From Hyphomicrobium sp. CS1GBMeth3 (GTDB taxonomy: Bacteria; Pseudomonadota; Alphaproteobacteria; Rhizobiales; Hyphomicrobiaceae): a DNA stretch of 64,000 nt. Shown here one piece after another: positions 25,043 through 35,169 of the stretch; position 1 is the stretch's first letter; each line of letters opens with the position of its first letter. Under the pieces are notes generated by a model. It was not told the DNA's origin. It worked only from the letters and a program-made list of their open reading frames with translations, and searched no databases. The stretch lies in NCBI RefSeq assembly GCF_900117455.1, contig NZ_FPHO01000003.1, positions 1,516,501 to 1,580,500 on the forward strand, written 5' to 3'. Both the position numbers and the translations under genes were made by a program.

Positions 25043-27631
25043 CTAGCCCGACCTGAGTATGGCGGCGGGTCTCGCTCGGAGCACGGCCCAGGTTCCGAGC
25101 GAGCCGAATAGCAGCACGAGCCCGATCGCCAGCGCCAACGCCCGGGTCACCGCTTCGACGCTGAAGGTGAACGGGATCCGCATCACCTGTTCGACGGCGA
25201 TCCAGGCAGCAAGAGCCCCGAGTCCGGATGCGAACGCCCCCGCGATGAGCGCGAGCAGCAGGTATTCGAGCACGTGGGACGTCAGCACGCGCCGGCGCGT
25301 GGCCCCCAGCACCTTGAGCACGACCGCTTCGAGAATGCGCCGGCGCTGAGCCGTGGCCAGCGCACCGGCGAGCACGAGCGCGCCCGCGATCAGGGTCACA
25401 GCCCCGGCAACCCGGATCGCCACCATCACCTTCTCGAAAATGGCCGTAACGGCATTGAGCGCGTCTTTGACCCGGATGACGGTGACCGACGGGAAAGCCT
25501 TGCCGATCGCCCGGCCGAGCCCGGCTTCGGTCTCCGTGGCAACACCGTCCGGCAGGCTGACGGTTGCCAGCAGATTGTGTGGCGCGGCCCGCAGCGCGTT
25601 CGACGAGAACACCATGACGAAGTTGAGCCTCAGGCTTTCCCACTTCACCTCGCGCAAGTTGGCGATGCGCGCCGTGAGATTGCGCCCCAGCACATTGACG
25701 GTTACCTCGTCGCCGATTCCGACACCGAGGTGGCCTGCAAGATCGCGCTCGAAGGAGACGAGCGGCTCGCCGGCATAGTCCGCGGGCCACCAATCGCCCT
25801 CGACCAGCGTCGATCCCTCCGGCAGCGTATCCGCATAGGTAATGCCACGGTCGCCGTTGAGCACCCACTGCGCCTCAGCCGGCGGCTTGATCTCTTCCAC
25901 CTTGCGGCCCTTGAGCGTGACGAGCCGCCCGCGCAACATGGGCGCCTCGACGACGTGCGCGCCGGGCGCCGCCTGCTCCACGACGCGGATGAGATTTTGC
26001 GCCTCCGGCCTCGGCACATCGAGCAGGAAGTGGCTTGGGGCCTTCTGCGGCAGGCGGCTCGTCAATTCGTTGACGAGCGACGCATCGGCGAGCGCCACTG
26101 CAACCAGAAGAGAAAGCCCGGCGCCGAGCGAGATGACGACCGAGCGCGTGAGTCCGCCGGGCGCACCGAGGTTGCCGATCGCGAGCGACAGCTCCGGCCA
26201 CCTGGGCCGCGGCACCCTCCGGGCAAAATTCGTGACCAGCGTGCCGAGCCCGGTGAAGACCAGAAATACGAGAACCAGCGCGCCACAGAAATAGACCGCG
26301 ATGCGCAGCGATTCCGCCATCGCAAGGACGAAACCGAGCAGCGTCACCGCGATGAGCGCTGTCGCCACGATGACGCCGCGCCGTGGCCAGATACGTTCCG
26401 GCGCCACCTCGTCGCGAAACAGCACGCTAGGCTTGATCAGCTCGGCGCGCCCCAGCGGCCACAGCGTGAACAAAAGCGCCACCAGTAATCCATAGGTAAC
26501 GCTCGCCAGAATGCTCCCCGCGGAATACGTGAGATCCGCCTTGATCGGCAGCTGGTCTCCGTAGGCTGAGATCAGGAAATATGGCGCCGCAAGGCCGACC
26601 GCGAGCCCGATCACAACGCCGATCAGCGCAATGACCAGCACCTGAATCAGGAATATCGAAAGAACGACGCGGCTGGTGGCGCCGACGGTCTTCATCGTGG
26701 CAATGACGTTGCGCCGCCGGTCGATGAACGTCGCAACCGCATTCGCAATGCCGACGCCGCCCACAAGCAGCGAAGCAAGGCCGAGGAAGGTCAGGAACTG
26801 GCGCAGGCGATCGAGCGTGCGGGTCACCTGGGGTGAGGGGTCGCGCCGGTCGGCCATGACGAAGCCCGATTCCGAAAGCTCCGCTTTCGCGACGCTGCGG
26901 AACTGCGCGAGATCGATTGCCCGTCCGGCGGAATCCGGGTCGAGCTTTACCGCGTAGCGCCAGCGCGCGAGCGTGCCCGGCTGCACCAGCTCGGATTTCT
27001 CAAGCGTCGCGTGCGAGACGAACACGCGCGGCCCGTAGGTCAGACGATCGGCAACCGCGTCAGGCTCGGAGACGAGCGTTGCCATCACCGTGGCCTCGGT
27101 CTCGCCGATCCGCATCTTGTCGCCGATCTTGAGGCCGAGCTGGCTCAGGAGCACGGGATCGGCAACGGCTCCGTCGGGTGCGGCCATCGCTTCGGCGAAT
27201 GGCGCGCCCTTGACATCGACGGCTCCCGCGAGCGGATAGGCGCCGTCCACCGCCTTGATTTCGACAAGTGCCTGCTCTTCGCCGTCGAGCCGGCGCGCCA
27301 TCGTCCTGAGCGTCGCCTGCTCGCTGACGCGGCCGTGCGCTTCGATCCATTTGCGCTCCGCATCCGTGGCGCGGGTATGCATGCGCGAGAATGTGGCATC
27401 GCCGCCGAGGATGATCTCACCCTGCCGCTCGAAACCGGCGGTAAGTGCATCAGAAAGCGAGCTGACCGTCGCGATGACGGCGACGCCGAGCGCGACGCAC
27501 GCCATGAAAATGTAGAAGCCGTGCAGACCGGCGCGCAGCTCTTTGAGCGCGATTCCGAGAAGGCGCGAAACCGCCAGGCCCGATCGCGTACGCGAGCCCG
27601 CGATGTCAATGTCGGTCGTCGCGGTCGTCAT
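25043..27631 (-). CDS. FtsX-like ABC exporter permease (YbbP type)
   Basis: The protein is 862 residues. It has two FtsX-type domains, each with transmembrane helices, a large periplasmic domain and hydrophobic core segments (for example SLLVGGVGIANAVATFIDRRR and GALVLAGALATAQRRRILEAVVLKVLG). This is the ten-helix layout of the MacB-like YbbP/LolC group, which move lipids or hydrophobic molecules or release lipoproteins from the inner membrane. Its start overlaps the stop of the ATPase gene by 4 nt (ATGA). The TesA-like hydrolase gene is divergent from the pair, a widely conserved arrangement. Confidence 0.92.
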   Translation of the reverse strand: MTTATTDIDIAGSRTRSGLAVSRLLGIALKELRAGLHGFYIFMACVALGVAVIATVSSLSDALTAGFERQGEIILGGDATFSRMHTRATDAERKWIEAHGRVSEQATLRTMARRLDGEEQALVEIKAVDGAYPLAGAVDVKGAPFAEAMAAPDGAVADPVLLSQLGLKIGDKMRIGETEATVMATLVSEPDAVADRLTYGPRVFVSHATLEKSELVQPGTLARWRYAVKLDPDSAGRAIDLAQFRSVAKAELSESGFVMADRRDPSPQVTRTLDRLRQFLTFLGLASLLVGGVGIANAVATFIDRRRNVIATMKTVGATSRVVLSIFLIQVLVIALIGVVIGLAVGLAAPYFLISAYGDQLPIKADLTYSAGSILASVTYGLLVALLFTLWPLGRAELIKPSVLFRDEVAPERIWPRRGVIVATALIAVTLLGFVLAMAESLRIAVYFCGALVLVFLVFTGLGTLVTNFARRVPRPRWPELSLAIGNLGAPGGLTRSVVISLGAGLSLLVAVALADASLVNELTSRLPQKAPSHFLLDVPRPEAQNLIRVVEQAAPGAHVVEAPMLRGRLVTLKGRKVEEIKPPAEAQWVLNGDRGITYADTLPEGSTLVEGDWWPADYAGEPLVSFERDLAGHLGVGIGDEVTVNVLGRNLTARIANLREVKWESLRLNFVMVFSSNALRAAPHNLLATVSLPDGVATETEAGLGRAIGKAFPSVTVIRVKDALNAVTAIFEKVMVAIRVAGAVTLIAGALVLAGALATAQRRRILEAVVLKVLGATRRRVLTSHVLEYLLLALIAGAFASGLGALAAWIAVEQVMRIPFTFSVEAVTRALALAIGLVLLFGSLGTWAVLRARPAAILRSG

Positions 27632-28323
27632 GCAGCCACCACGGGGTATTCGTCAGCTATGATCTTGCCGTCGGCCATGCGGATCGTGCGCTCGCATTGC
27701 TGAGCTAGGCGTTCATCGTGCGTCACCATGACCAACGTGGCGCCGCTCTTGCGCTTGAGGCCGAACAGGAGATCGACGACTTGCCGACCGGTGTTGCCGT
27801 CGAGATTACCGGTGGGCTCGTCCGCGAGCAGGAGCTTCGGTTGCGGGGCGAGCGCCCGCGCCAGCGCCACGCGCTGCTGCTCGCCGCCTGAAAGCTGAGC
27901 CGGAAAATGATCGATGCGCACGCCGAGCCCGACGTCCGAAAGCAACGTCCGCGCCCGCTCGCGTGCATTCGCATGCCCCGCGAATTCCAGCGGCAACGCC
28001 ACGTTCTCGAGCGCCGTCATGGTCGGGATCAGATGGAACGATTGGAAGACGATACCGATGTCTTCCCCGCGGGTCAGCGCCATGCGGTCTTCGTCGAGAG
28101 CATTGAAATCGCGCCCGGCAACGTGCACATCCCCGCTAGTGGCTCGTTCCAACCCGGCAAGGACCATGAGCAAGGACGTCTTTCCTGAGCCTGATGGCCC
28201 GACGATGGCAAGCGACTGTCCGCGCGCCACATCGAGGCTGATACCTTTGAGGATCTCGACCAGGCCGGCGCGGCTTTCGAGGTTGAGCCGGACGTCGGTC
28301 AGTTGGATGATCGGCTGGGGCAC
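27628..28323 (-). CDS. ABC transporter ATPase (YbbA/LolD type)
   Basis: The protein is 231 residues from GTG 28323, which has GGAG 8 nt upstream; the longer frame to 28395 starts at a TTG without support. Walker A is GPSGSGKTS, the signature LSGGEQQRVALARAL, Walker B LLLADEPTGNLD and the H-loop VTHD. It energises the FtsX-like permease encoded next to it. Partner periplasmic factor and cargo are unknown. The neighbouring TesA-like esterase suggests a lipid or acyl substrate. Confidence 0.94.
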   Translation of the reverse strand: MPQPIIQLTDVRLNLESRAGLVEILKGISLDVARGQSLAIVGPSGSGKTSLLMVLAGLERATSGDVHVAGRDFNALDEDRMALTRGEDIGIVFQSFHLIPTMTALENVALPLEFAGHANARERARTLLSDVGLGVRIDHFPAQLSGGEQQRVALARALAPQPKLLLADEPTGNLDGNTGRQVVDLLFGLKRKSGATLVMVTHDERLAQQCERTIRMADGKIIADEYPVVAA

Positions 28324-28399
28324 GAGGAAAGGCTCCGTATGGGGCGCAAAATCGCGAACGGGCGGGTGCAACAGTGTCGAAGCGCGGTGAGGCAAAAAA

Positions 28400-29098
28400 A
28401 TGAAGGCAAAGCAGGGTGCTTCGACCTTCCTCCGTCACATGGTGAGATGGATGGCACTCGTCAACCTCTGGCTCGCGGCCAGTGTTGGCGGCGCGATGGC
28501 TGCTGATGAGGCAGCGCCCGTGCGCATCGTCGCCTTCGGCGACAGTCTGACCGCGGGCTACATGCTTGCCCCGAGCGAAGCCTTTCCTGAGCAACTTGCC
28601 AAAGCGTTGAAGGCGAAGGGCCACGCGGTCGAGATCGCAAATGCTGGCGTTTCGGGCGACACGACGGCAGCCGGCCTCGAGCGCTTCGATTGGGCCATCC
28701 CCGAGGGAACCGAGGCTGTAATCGTTGAGCTTGGCGCCAACGACGCCTTGCGCGGCATCGATCCCGACGTGACGCGCGCCAACCTCGACACGATCCTCAC
28801 TAAGATCCGTGGACGAAACATCGACGTGCTGATCGCCGGCATGAGGGCGCCGAAGAACTACGGCAAGGATTACGAGGTGCGCTACGAGAGCATCTTCAGC
28901 GACCTCGCCGAGAAGCACGGCGCCCTGCTCTATCCGTTCTTCCTTGAAGGTGTTGCCATGGATGCCAAGCTCAACATGCAGGACGGCCTGCACCCGACCG
29001 GCCCCGGCGTCGGCGTCATCGTCGAGGGCATCCTGCACAAGGTCGAGGAGCTGATCGGCCGCGTGCGCGAGCGGCGCACCGACGCCTCGAAATCCTGA
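28400..29098 (+). CDS. tesA: Periplasmic SGNH/GDSL hydrolase (TesA-like arylesterase)
   Basis: The protein is 232 residues. A signal peptide of about 35 residues ends near AMAADEA. Block I is IVAFGDSLTAGY with the nucleophile Ser, block II AGVSGDTTAAG, block III ELGANDALRG and block V DGLHPTGPGV with the catalytic Asp-x-x-His. TesA-type enzymes hydrolyse acyl-CoA, lysophospholipids and aryl esters in the periplasm. It is divergent from the ybbA-ybbP-like exporter genes, a conserved linkage, and is followed by the RNA ligase gene. Confidence 0.93.
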   Translation: MKAKQGASTFLRHMVRWMALVNLWLAASVGGAMAADEAAPVRIVAFGDSLTAGYMLAPSEAFPEQLAKALKAKGHAVEIANAGVSGDTTAAGLERFDWAIPEGTEAVIVELGANDALRGIDPDVTRANLDTILTKIRGRNIDVLIAGMRAPKNYGKDYEVRYESIFSDLAEKHGALLYPFFLEGVAMDAKLNMQDGLHPTGPGVGVIVEGILHKVEELIGRVRERRTDASKS

Positions 29099-29113
29099 TT
29101 GGGATCAATTGCC

Positions 29114-29677
29114 ATGCCGCGCCTCTTCACCGGCATTCCGCTGCCGCCGTCGCTGGCTGAAAGGCTTGCCGACTTTGCGATGCCGCTCGCGGGCGCGCGC
29201 TGGATCGAGCCCGAGAACATGCACATCACGCTGCGCTTCGCGGGCGACATCGACAATCCGACGGCGGATGCGTTCCATGCGGCACTCGCCTCCATTGACG
29301 AGCCCGCCTTCGAGCTGCGTCTCGCGGGCTTCGGGGCCTTCGGCGGCCAGCAGCCGCGCTCGTTGTGGGCGGGGGTAGCGGACAACCCTTGGCTCGACGC
29401 GCTCGCGCGCGCCAACGATCGCGCCGCCCGTAACGCCGGCCTCAAGCCCGAGAAGCACTCGTTTCGCCCGCATGTGACGCTGGCGCGTTTGAAGGGCACT
29501 CGTCCCGAGGCGGTCGCGCGGGCGCTGGGAGCGCTCGGTGCTTTCACCAGCCCGCCGTTTCAGGTCGAGAGCTTCGCGCTGCTCTCCTCACGCCCGAAAG
29601 TCGGCGGCGGCCCGTATGTCGTGGAGGACACGTTCCAGCTCCGCGGCGGCGACTACGCCGGCAACTGGACTGGCTGA
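29114..29677 (+). CDS. thpR: RNA 2',3'-cyclic phosphodiesterase (2'-5' RNA ligase family)
   Basis: The protein is 187 residues. The two HxTx motifs of the 2H phosphoesterase fold are MHITLRF (about residues 36-42) and HVTLAR (about 124-129). FTGIPLP at the N-terminus is typical. It opens 2',3'-cyclic phosphates on RNA; its cellular role is unclear. ATG 29114 has only a weak ribosome site, 15 nt after the tesA stop, so the two genes are probably co-transcribed. Confidence 0.92.
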   Translation: MPRLFTGIPLPPSLAERLADFAMPLAGARWIEPENMHITLRFAGDIDNPTADAFHAALASIDEPAFELRLAGFGAFGGQQPRSLWAGVADNPWLDALARANDRAARNAGLKPEKHSFRPHVTLARLKGTRPEAVARALGALGAFTSPPFQVESFALLSSRPKVGGGPYVVEDTFQLRGGDYAGNWTG

Positions 29678-29847
29678 CATTTTGGGCTCTTCGCCATTGG
29701 CTGTGCGGTGAGGGCCCTGCACGAGTTTCGAAGCATTCGGGAAATCGGTCCCGGATCCCGCCCCACCAGGAGGACGGGAATTGCGCGCGCAGGCCAGCCG
29801 ACTGGGCTATAGAACACGAACCACAAGCCCGGGATGGGGGACACGCC

Positions 29848-31236
29848 GTGCAGGATACCGCAGCTGAAACGGGGGTGCAGAAGCCGGCCCCGCTGCGCGC
29901 CCTCGTCTCCTGGGTGCTCTTCGACTGGGCCGCGCAGCCCTATTACACGCTCGTCCTGACGTTTCTGTTCGCGCCGTACTTCGCCAACGCCGTCGCGCCG
30001 ACACCGGCCGATGGCCAAGCGCTGTGGGGCTACGCAGCAGCGGCGGCTGGCGTGCTCATCGCGCTCGGCAGCCCATTCCTCGGCGCCGTCGCGGATGGCC
30101 GGGGACGGCGCAAGCCCTGGATGGCGCTGTTCTCGCTCCTGCTTGTCGGCGCTCTCGCCTTGCTGTGGTTCGCGGTGCCCGGCGCCGACACGACGACGAT
30201 CGCCCTCGTCCTTATCGCCTTCGTCATCGCGACGGCGATGGCCGAGTTCACGACCGTTTTCACCAACGCAATCATGCCGAGCCTCGTCCCCGCGAGCCAG
30301 CTCGGACGCTTGTCTGGCACGGGCTGGGCGGTCGGCTATGCCGGCGGACTCCTGAGCCTCGCCGTCATGGCAGGTTTAGTGGTGGCGGACCCTAACACGG
30401 GTCGCACGTTGCTCGGTATCGAGCCGGTGCTGGCGCTCGACTCCGCTGCGCGCGAGGGTGACCGCCTCGTCGGTCCATTCGCAGCGCTTTGGTACGCGCT
30501 GTTCATGATCCCGTTCTTCCTGTTCGTTCCCGACAGGCGGCCCGAGGTGCGCCTTGCCTCGGCGCGTCCGCCGCTGACCGAGCTGTGGGAGACGATCCGC
30601 GGGTTGCCGTCTGATCGCGATATGCTGCTGTTTCTCGTGGCACGCATGCTCTATGCGGACGGACTGGCCGCCATCTTCGCCTTCGGCGGCATCTACGGCG
30701 CGGCGGTATTCGGCTGGGGCGCGATGGAGCTAGGGCTGTTCGGCATCGTGCTGACGTTGACCGGCGTGTTCGGCGCGCTGATCGGCGGCGTGCTGGATGA
30801 CCGCGTCGGCTCGAAAACGGTCATCATCGTCTCGCTGTTGCTGCTGCTCGTCGGCGCTTTCGGAATCCTGTCGGTCGATCGCGAGCACGTGCTGTTCGTG
30901 AGCGAGGTTACGCCGAAGGAGGCCGGCTCCGCGCCATTCTCGTCCGCGGGCGAGCGCGTGTTCCTCCTCTTCGCGACCATCGTCGGTCTCGTCGCCGCGC
31001 CGGTGCAGGCGGCGAGTCGCGCGCTTCTCGCGCGCCTCGCGCCGCCCGAGAAGATGACGCAGTACTTCGGTCTGTTCGCCTTCTCCGGCAAAGTGACCGC
31101 GTTCCTGGCGCCGTTGCTCGTTGCCATCGTCACGCAGGTATCGAGCAGCCAGCGCATCGGCATGGCCTCGATCGCCGTATTCCTGATCGCTGGCTTGGTC
31201 CTGATGCTTGGCGTCCGCACACGTTCGCGCGGTTAG
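29848..31236 (+). CDS. MFS transporter, UMF1/Atg22-like
   Basis: The protein is 462 residues with about twelve transmembrane helices. The opening LVSWVLFDWAAQPYYTLVLTF and the motif GAVADGRGRRKPWM match the UMF1 (vacuole effluxer Atg22-like) family of major facilitator proteins. A ~60-residue loop between helices 6 and 7 contains the ELWETIRGLP segment. The substrate of bacterial members is unknown; amino acids are exported by the yeast homologue. The start is GTG 29848 with a G-rich ribosome site. Confidence 0.9.
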   Translation: MQDTAAETGVQKPAPLRALVSWVLFDWAAQPYYTLVLTFLFAPYFANAVAPTPADGQALWGYAAAAAGVLIALGSPFLGAVADGRGRRKPWMALFSLLLVGALALLWFAVPGADTTTIALVLIAFVIATAMAEFTTVFTNAIMPSLVPASQLGRLSGTGWAVGYAGGLLSLAVMAGLVVADPNTGRTLLGIEPVLALDSAAREGDRLVGPFAALWYALFMIPFFLFVPDRRPEVRLASARPPLTELWETIRGLPSDRDMLLFLVARMLYADGLAAIFAFGGIYGAAVFGWGAMELGLFGIVLTLTGVFGALIGGVLDDRVGSKTVIIVSLLLLLVGAFGILSVDREHVLFVSEVTPKEAGSAPFSSAGERVFLLFATIVGLVAAPVQAASRALLARLAPPEKMTQYFGLFAFSGKVTAFLAPLLVAIVTQVSSSQRIGMASIAVFLIAGLVLMLGVRTRSRG

Positions 31237-31239
31237 CCG

Positions 31240-31755
31240 TCATTTCTCGGCATCGCCGCGTCTGGCGACCATGAACCATGCCGGTCCACTCTGTGGGTCA
31301 TGCCACACGCTCTGCCACCGAAAGCCGGCCTTCTCGTAGGCGCGCACGGCCCGTTCGTTCCTGACCGATGGAAAGACGCAAACGGCGACCGCAAGCGTCG
31401 TCGCGAACACCTCGTCGCGCAAGAGCCGCAGCGCCACCTGTCCGACTCCCTTGCCGCGATGCTTCTCCGTCGCAACGAAGAGATCGAGGTCCCACGTGCC
31501 GGGCTCAAGCTCGTCGGGAAGGTTGTCACCCCACAGCGTCGCGTCGACCGCGTGGGCGTATCCAACAGGCTCGCCGTCGGCCTCAATGAGACGGCAGATC
31601 GCGTGCTCGGCCCCGAGTGCCAGATTGACCTCCGCTTCCGTCGCCGTGACTGGTCCCCACCAGTCCTGAATATCTGGTCGTGCAAGCCAGCGGCGGATGA
31701 GGGTGAAATCGGCGCGCGTCGCCGGCCGCAGCGTGATGCGCGGGGCCTCGGCCAT
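31240..31755 (-). CDS. GNAT acetyltransferase (AacA4/IucB-like)
   Basis: The protein is 171 residues with a complete GNAT fold: [25 protein letters not shown] at the N-terminus, [22 protein letters not shown] holding the acetyl-CoA loop (R/Q-x-x-G-x-G/A as RGKGVG), and [14 protein letters not shown]. It resembles the aminoglycoside 6'-acetyltransferase/siderophore group, but the real acceptor is unknown. Its ATG shares one base with the purH stop codon, so it is translated from the purH transcript. Confidence 0.88.
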   Translation of the reverse strand: MAEAPRITLRPATRADFTLIRRWLARPDIQDWWGPVTATEAEVNLALGAEHAICRLIEADGEPVGYAHAVDATLWGDNLPDELEPGTWDLDLFVATEKHRGKGVGQVALRLLRDEVFATTLAVAVCVFPSVRNERAVRAYEKAGFRWQSVWHDPQSGPAWFMVARRGDAEK

Positions 31756-33338
31756 CAGTGCCGGAAGTGGCGCATGCCGGTCAGCACCATCGCGAGACCG
31801 GCTTCGTCCGCGGCGCGGATCACCTCCTCGTCGCGCAGCGATCCGCCCGGCTGGATGACCGCCCTGGCCCCGGCTTCCGCCGCCGAAAGCAGTCCGTCCG
31901 CGAACGGGAAAAACGCATCCGAGGCAACCGCCGAGCCCTTGATGTCGAGCCCGGCCATCTCGGCCTTGATCGCAGCGATGCGCGAGGAATTGACCCGGCT
32001 CATTTGCCCGGCGCCGATGCCGATCGTCGCGCCGTCCTTCGCGTAGACGATGGCGTTCGACTTGACGAACTTCGCCACCTTCCAGGCGAACAACAGATCC
32101 GCCATCTCCGCCGGCGTCGGCTGCCGCTTGCTGACCACTTGCAGGCCCTCGTAGAGCGCGAGGTCCGCATCCTGCACGAGAAGGCCGCCCGCCACAGTGC
32201 GCGCGTCGAGACGCGGCGTCGCCGCCAGCGGCCAGGCGCCGGTGACGAGCAGGCGCACGTTCTTCTTGGTCGCAATTGCGTCCTTGGCGTCGTCCGTCAC
32301 CGACGGCGCCAGAATGACCTCGACGAACTGCCGCTCCACGATCTTGGCCGCCGTGGCGCCGTCCAGTTCACGGTTGAAGGCGATGATGCCACCAAAGGCA
32401 GACTCTGGATCCGTGCGATAGGCGAGGTCGTAGGCGTCGCTGATCGTATCGGCTTCCGCCACGCCGCACGGGTTGGCGTGCTTGACGATGACGCATGCCG
32501 CCTTGTCGGAGAACGATTTTACGCACTCGAGCGCCGCGTCGCTGTCGCCGATGTTGTTGTAGGACAGCTCCTTGCCGAGGAGCTGGCGCGCGCCCGCAAC
32601 GGTGCCGGGCTCGGCATCGCGCGCCACATAGAACGCGCCCTTCTGATGCGGGTTCTCGCCGTAGCGCATGTCGATCGCCTTGCGGTATTGCAACGAGAAC
32701 GTTGGCGGGAAGCCAGTCGCCGAGCCGTCCTCGCTATTCGCGACAGCACCGAGCCAATTGCTGATCGCGCCATCGTATGCCGCCGTCCGTGCATAGGCTT
32801 TCGCCGCCATGCGCTTGCGGAACGCGGGTGTCGTCTTGCCGCTGTTGGCGCGCATCTCGGCGAGCAAGGCGTCGTAGTCAGCCCTGTCGACGATCACCGT
32901 CACCGAGGCGTGGTTCTTGGCCGCGGCGCGGATCATGGCCGGCCCGCCGATGTCGATGTTCTCGACGCAATCGTCGAACGAGGCACCCTTCGCGAGCGTC
33001 TCCTCGAATGGATAGAGGTTGACCACAAGCAGGTCGATGGCGGCGATGCCGTGCTCCTCGGCTGCTGCGATATGCTCGGCGTTGCCACGCACGGCGAGCA
33101 GGCCGCCGTGGATTGCCGGGTGCAGCGTCTTCACGCGCCCGTCGAGCATCTCGGGAAAGCCCGTGACGTCCGCCACGTCCTGGACGGCAAACCCGGCGCC
33201 CTTGAGCTTCGCAGCCGTGCCGCCCGTCGAGATCAGCGTCACGTTCCACTCGGCAAGCGCGTGAGCGAGGTCATCGAGGCCGGTCTTGTCCGAGAGCGAG
33301 ATTAGCGCGCGCCGGATTCTCGGATTGGGGTCTTTCAT
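31755..33338 (-). CDS. purH: Bifunctional AICAR formyltransferase/IMP cyclohydrolase
   Basis: The protein is 527 residues from ATG 33338 (GGGAAG upstream). It catalyses the last two steps of de novo IMP synthesis using 10-formyl-tetrahydrofolate. The N-terminal MGS-like cyclohydrolase part shows [11 protein letters not shown] and [11 protein letters not shown]. The C-terminal transformylase shows [10 protein letters not shown] and [10 protein letters not shown]. It is co-directional with rsmB and the heparinase-like gene, with GNAT downstream in the same unit. In a methylotroph the folate C1 pool links this step to one-carbon metabolism. Confidence 0.97.
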   Translation of the reverse strand: MKDPNPRIRRALISLSDKTGLDDLAHALAEWNVTLISTGGTAAKLKGAGFAVQDVADVTGFPEMLDGRVKTLHPAIHGGLLAVRGNAEHIAAAEEHGIAAIDLLVVNLYPFEETLAKGASFDDCVENIDIGGPAMIRAAAKNHASVTVIVDRADYDALLAEMRANSGKTTPAFRKRMAAKAYARTAAYDGAISNWLGAVANSEDGSATGFPPTFSLQYRKAIDMRYGENPHQKGAFYVARDAEPGTVAGARQLLGKELSYNNIGDSDAALECVKSFSDKAACVIVKHANPCGVAEADTISDAYDLAYRTDPESAFGGIIAFNRELDGATAAKIVERQFVEVILAPSVTDDAKDAIATKKNVRLLVTGAWPLAATPRLDARTVAGGLLVQDADLALYEGLQVVSKRQPTPAEMADLLFAWKVAKFVKSNAIVYAKDGATIGIGAGQMSRVNSSRIAAIKAEMAGLDIKGSAVASDAFFPFADGLLSAAEAGARAVIQPGGSLRDEEVIRAADEAGLAMVLTGMRHFRH

Positions 33339-33366
33339 GGGGCGTCTTCCCTTGAACGCTTTTGTC

Positions 33367-35079
33367 TTATGTCTGATGGCCGTCCTGGCCCTCAAGGACC
33401 CAGCGGACTTCGGTCTCGCCGAATGTCGCGCCGCGCGCCACGATCTGTAGCGAACGCCGCGGCCCTGCGGAATCGGCAAAATAGGTACTTTCCTCAATGG
33501 CGAGCCGCGCGCCCTCGAGGCTTAACCACCAGGTCTCCCCATTTGCGAGTTCGATGATGGCGATGCTGGGGTTGTCTCCCCGGCGGCAGCGCACGGCCGG
33601 GTGCAGGTGGAAATGGATCGAGAACGGGATGTCCTGGCGGAGCCGCAACGTCCCGCTGCTGCCGGCCAGTCGGTCGATCCCGAGCAGCCGGCCCCCGGTC
33701 GGCGACAGCGCCAGCGTCCGGCGATGCACCAGGCCGAAGCGGCGCACGTAGCCGTCATGCTGCGCCGTGACCTCGAGGGAGCCGTCGTGCGCCTCGAGCC
33801 TGTGAGAGACCTCGTCCGGGAAGCGGATCGGCGGCCCGCCGACCAGCTCTTCGAGCGATCTGTGCCGGATCAGCTTCGATGACGACTTCTCACCGAGGCA
33901 GAGCGTGTTGTGGCTGGCGGTAGCGCGCGACGCGGCCCGCCATTCCGCATTGGCGGACGAGGGCGCGCCACCGTTGACGAGCATAAGAGACGTGCCGACG
34001 CTGAGCTCGAACGAGAGGCAGCCCGCGTGCGCTTCCGCCGCAGACTCGAGTGGCGGCGGCTGGCCTGCGTCGAGGATCAGGATCGAGGTACCGCGCTCAA
34101 GCCGCACGTACTTGGAAGCGGGCGCACTGACGGGGATCACGCCAGGGTTGTCGTCATAGACGAGAACGGTTGCAAGCCCGGCGGGCGAGGCGACGCCCAT
34201 GCCGTTGAAGCGCGCCAGCATGCCGTCGCCCATGCGCATGTACTTCAACATCCCGAGCATGGCTTTGAGAGCGCGCGCAAACTGTGGCGGCGTGGTGCGG
34301 CTGCGCGCGGCGAAGCATTGGCCAAGCGGCAGAAGATCAAGGATCAACTCGACCAGGATGCCGGGATTGCGCCCGATGTGTCCGCCGTCCGGCAGGATCT
34401 GCCGCTCGAGCTCGCCGACGAACAGCTTCTCCGTCTCCGGCACCTGCCCCTCGTGTCCCGAGATGCAGAGCTGCGAAAGCAGGAGCGCCAGCAGAGAGAC
34501 GAGCCTTGGATAGCCGCTCGGGCTCGAGCGCCAGCCCGCAGCCAGCCGCACGAGCTGGATGCCGATGCTTTCCGTGATGATCTCGTAGGTGTCGGGGTCC
34601 GCATCCTCGAGCAGAAGGCTCGAATGCGAAATCCAGGAGATCAGCCGCCGCCCCGTGACATGCGGCTCCCACGCAATGCCCCCGCCCCCGCGATGGCGCA
34701 TGGCCCACTCCGACGCGAGAAGCTGCGCCATCTCGCGCGCCTCGGGGCGGTCCACCGCGTCCAGATGTCGAAGCCAGGCGAAGCCGTGCAGTGCCCGCTC
34801 CCAGCCCTGGCTTGGCGGTACGATGTCGAACGGCGAGACATCGTCCGCAAGCGCCACCGCCCCGGCCAATCCGAAGTGGCCGACTTCGACCTCATCCCAG
34901 AAGCTCGGATCGGCGGTCCTCAGATCCTGCGGCACGATGAGAAGCTGCTCGGCCGAGGACGCACCGAATTGCCAGCGGAACGGCGGGGAGTAGAGCACGG
35001 ACGAAATCGCCTCGCGCCGCAGACGGTCTGCAGCGAGATGCGTAATGCGAATGCGTTCCGAGATCTTGAGGCGCGCCAT
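33367..35079 (-). CDS. Heparinase II/III family protein
   Basis: The protein is 570 residues. The C-terminal third has the heparinase II/III-like beta fold ([33 protein letters not shown]), and the N-terminal part is an alpha/alpha toroid. There is no convincing signal peptide. The family cleaves uronic-acid polysaccharides by beta-elimination, but the copy that always sits beside purH and rsmB in alphaproteobacteria has no proven substrate. It ends 29 nt before purH starts and begins 91 nt after rsmB ends. Confidence 0.88.
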   Translation of the reverse strand: MARLKISERIRITHLAADRLRREAISSVLYSPPFRWQFGASSAEQLLIVPQDLRTADPSFWDEVEVGHFGLAGAVALADDVSPFDIVPPSQGWERALHGFAWLRHLDAVDRPEAREMAQLLASEWAMRHRGGGGIAWEPHVTGRRLISWISHSSLLLEDADPDTYEIITESIGIQLVRLAAGWRSSPSGYPRLVSLLALLLSQLCISGHEGQVPETEKLFVGELERQILPDGGHIGRNPGILVELILDLLPLGQCFAARSRTTPPQFARALKAMLGMLKYMRMGDGMLARFNGMGVASPAGLATVLVYDDNPGVIPVSAPASKYVRLERGTSILILDAGQPPPLESAAEAHAGCLSFELSVGTSLMLVNGGAPSSANAEWRAASRATASHNTLCLGEKSSSKLIRHRSLEELVGGPPIRFPDEVSHRLEAHDGSLEVTAQHDGYVRRFGLVHRRTLALSPTGGRLLGIDRLAGSSGTLRLRQDIPFSIHFHLHPAVRCRRGDNPSIAIIELANGETWWLSLEGARLAIEESTYFADSAGPRRSLQIVARGATFGETEVRWVLEGQDGHQT

Positions 35080-35169
35080 GCTTCTCCGGGCCGAGTGAGG
35101 TGCTATCCGGCCGTCTTTAGAACGGGAATGGTAGCATGCCGAGGGCCGTCCTCAATCGACCCCATGGAC

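Noticed and set aside
29095..29108. CTGAT-N4-ATCAA match similar to an FNR/FixK box
   Set aside because: It spans the end of the tesA-like gene and ends only 6 nt before the thpR start, so it cannot be a -41.5 activator site. It shows such 9/10 matches occur by chance.
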